Of a stretch of DNA of 64,000 bases, positions 61,678-64,000 are shown one piece after another (positions within the stretch are counted from its first letter, which is position 1; every line of letters begins with the position of its first letter). The DNA comes from Psoroptes ovis. Its lineage: Eukaryota; Arthropoda; Arachnida; Sarcoptiformes; Psoroptidae. Made by a program: the position numbers and the translations under genes. The notes below the pieces were generated by a model. It ran no database searches. It was not told the DNA's origin and saw only the letters and a program-made list of their open reading frames with translations. The stretch covers positions 1 to 64,000 of the forward strand of contig PQWQ01000040.1 in assembly GCA_002943765.1 (NCBI GenBank). The letters run 5' to 3'.

Positions 61678-62336
61678 TTTCAATTATTTATAATAGAGCA
61701 AGTGACAGCTATGAGTGCAATTTGTAAAATAGTGTTCTGACCATTAAATGGCTCATAATTTTCAAATATGAATTTCATTCGTAAAAATGAATTTTCTGAA
61801 TGAAAATTCATGTCTCCATACAAATACACAAGAAAACAGACTGAAAAACAAATTCAAATAGATTTTCGAGTATCACATGTGATTATATATGCCATTGTAC
61901 CCTCATACACCAACACCAATCACTCAACTAATCAGCATTAAAGCCCATAGGCCTCATACATACATAAACACTCTGGTTCTATATGCTATTCGCAATCAAG
62001 ATCATACAAACAAACAAGGAAGTCAAATGGTTCTCGTACATCTTGAAGCCTGAGAATCCTCGCAAAACTTCGTAAACATTCGACGACAGAACAGACCACT
62101 GAACAAATCGAACATCAACATACAATCAACGCATTCACAATGAATGAATACACATTAAATGATGGAATCTAAGGACCATAGAGGCTATGAGGGCCATATG
62201 GACCATATGAAATTGAATATAAACAAAACAAGAAAATGGAAAATTGATTGATTTTCAATTTTTAAAGGAAACATTGATATATAATATAGACACGAGCTTC
62301 TTGTCATACGCCATCATCAATATATATATCAATGTA

Positions 62337-62414
62337 TTAGGTTGTCCGATAAGTTCTTGCCGATTTTCCAATGATTTCCTACGATATAATCGGCAAAAAC
62401 TTTTCGGACAACCT
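62337..62414. mobile_element. Mariner-like MITE, subfamily B
   Basis: TTAGGTTGTCCGATAAGTTC to ACTTTTCGGACAACCTGA; inner arms CCGATTTTCC and ATAATCGGC as in the copies at 6599 and 23641. Confidence 0.85.
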
Positions 62415-64000
62415 GAAATTTAAATAAAATTTTAAAATTTTCAATTATTTTCTTAAGAAAATAATTTTCGAGGGCCAAATTTCTGGCCCAAATTGAATTC
62501 GCAACTGACATTTCAACTGAACCAATCAAATTCAACCAATATAATTGAATTTAGCCGTTCTGAAAATTTTCAATTATTGAAGCGGAAATTTTTTTTTATT
62601 CGAAGATTTTTTTCCCTAAGAAGATTGCTGCCCCGTTCTTTAAGATTTTTTCGGGAATATTTTTTTTCTTCGCCAGAAAATTGATTATTCATTATTCATA
62701 CCATTTGTGAAGATTTGTAAAGTTAATGGGATGAGGACTCATGGATCTATGGAATCATGGAATCAATGAAGAATCCAAGAGCTAAAAATTCGAAAAAATC
62801 CAAGAACCGAAGATGCAAAGTATCCAAAAATTAAAGGGTCCACGAATCAAAGAATCTAAAGAATTAAATAAATCAATGATAAATTCAATGTGATTAATAA
62901 TTAAACTGCCTCCAACGAAATTTACATTCAAATTCATTGATTCATTTACAAGAATCATTTTTTTTGAATACGATTGATCAAATCAAATCAAATCAAATCG
63001 ATTGAGTCTTCCTAGCTGTATCCATTCAATGAATTTGGACAATTTCGATTGACAAATTTACACACTGATTGACATAAGACCAAACAAAATTCACATTCAT
63101 CTGAATTCACATTTGAAAAGCCATTGGCATCAGCAACGATGAGGTACAATGATGGAATAATTCTCTCGATTTCGATAGTTTGAATTTGCGCCATTCATTC
63201 GCAACAGCCACCACCAAAGCCACCACCACCATCATCTCTGGTGGAACCAGAATTGGAACACCGAGATGTATGAATCGATGTATGGATGGATGGGACCAAG
63301 ACAAGCAAAAAAAAAAGGTCAATGTTACCACCATCATTCGAATACAACGTACAGACACATATTCGCTCTGTGTAGAGCGAATCCACTAGCCAATACACAT
63401 GTGCTACGAATCATCAAATGTGTTGGTGAATGGTTTTGGTGAAATGACCTAATTATATCGTCATTATTTATTCATTATTCACGGGGACCCATAGAATTCG
63501 AGTTCTCAGTAGTATATTATGGCATTCTATGGATGAAAAACCTTTAAATATTATTCGAATGTATATTATTCATATATAATAAATCAAATAAATTAAATGA
63601 ATATTGACATTTATTCATTTCAATTTATATAGATTTGAGTGTGTGAACCCAAATAAACACTCAAATATTACAAACATAAATCAATGTTGACAGTATGATG
63701 TGTGCATGCACACACACACACTATAAACACATTTAAACACTTTTAAATCATTTTGAAATATTATAAATTGGATTCAGTGGATGAATTCTGTGGATTCTCT
63801 GGCAGGATTCAAAACACTGAGCCAGAATTTTGTGAATTGAAAATTTGGAAATTTGAAAATATTCATATTTGAAATCAATGAAACAGCGAATGAAACATTC
63901 AACTTACCCTTGATTCACAGTGTATGTTGCACGGAATGGAATTATGGTAAATTAATGGAATAAATAGACGATAATTTGTCATTAGTATCAATCTATAGTC

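Larger units (their letters stand above)
59361..64000. other. Non-coding AT-rich region to the window edge
   Basis: About 4.6 kb with no supportable gene. It contains a CAT repeat at about 59438-59463, a GC-rich near-palindrome at 61658-61677, a subfamily B MITE at 62337, a degenerate AATCCAAGA-type repeat at 62750-62865 and a CA run near 63710. Confidence 0.5.

Noticed and set aside
61152..61740. Plus frames rich in hydrophobic residues
   Set aside because: They come from ATAT/TATT-rich sequence, contain the GC palindrome repeat and show no family similarity.

Overview
The window looks like nuclear DNA of a small-genome arthropod, most likely an acariform (astigmatid-type) mite. This rests on several observations. 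The DNA is AT-rich and most introns are 60-100 bp with GT/AG ends. The proteins carry long Gln/Asn/Ser/Asp runs. Grainyhead is very close to the insect sequence, and there are single copies of SOCS4/5-, RGS-RZ- and Hakai-type genes. The species call is inference. The supplied reading frames accept TTG/GTG starts, so starts were moved to ATG where possible, and spliced models were rebuilt by eye from splice sites, phase and family similarity.

Layout. 1-4589: a tandem array of about 104 units of 44 bp that runs off the left edge. 4.7-6.1 kb (-): a predicted secreted protein with no recognised family. 6.35-10.1 kb (-): Bre1 (RNF20/40) in five exons. 10.45-11.14 kb (+): a small two-exon unidentified gene. 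11.3-13.0 kb (-): a SOCS4/5-type suppressor of cytokine signalling. 13-17 kb: non-coding, with a candidate promoter near 17 kb. 17.1-18.0 kb (-): an unidentified low-complexity protein. 21.0-27.9 kb (-): ZFYVE1/DFCP1 with two FYVE fingers in eight exons. 27.9-32.3 kb: non-coding and rich in mariner-like MITEs. 32.3-36.6 kb: a compact housekeeping cluster, RIOK1 (+), GNL2 (-) and COQ7 (+). RIOK1 and GNL2 converge with 28 bp between stops; GNL2 and COQ7 diverge from a 178-bp shared promoter. 38.6-51.65 kb (-): grainyhead in 13 coding exons, with large first and second introns. 55.2-55.8 kb (-): a short Hakai/CBLL1-type E3 ligase. 58.0-59.4 kb (-): an RGS-RZ regulator with an N-terminal cysteine string. 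The rest to 64 kb is non-coding, AT-rich sequence.

Sixteen copies of an approximately 80-bp TA-flanked inverted-repeat element (ends TTAGGTTGTCC...GGACAACCTAA) are scattered through introns and intergenic DNA, in three related subfamilies. No bacterial-type system, CRISPR array, tRNA or rRNA was seen. The most unusual items are the 44-bp modular array, the MITE subfamilies (including a near-perfect hairpin copy and a chimeric copy), a 32-bp perfect palindrome in grainyhead that shares a 19-mer with the GNL2/COQ7 promoter, an E-box cluster at 37.5 kb, CAGGTG enrichment in grainyhead intron 1, and a near-palindromic GC-rich 19-mer present twice.
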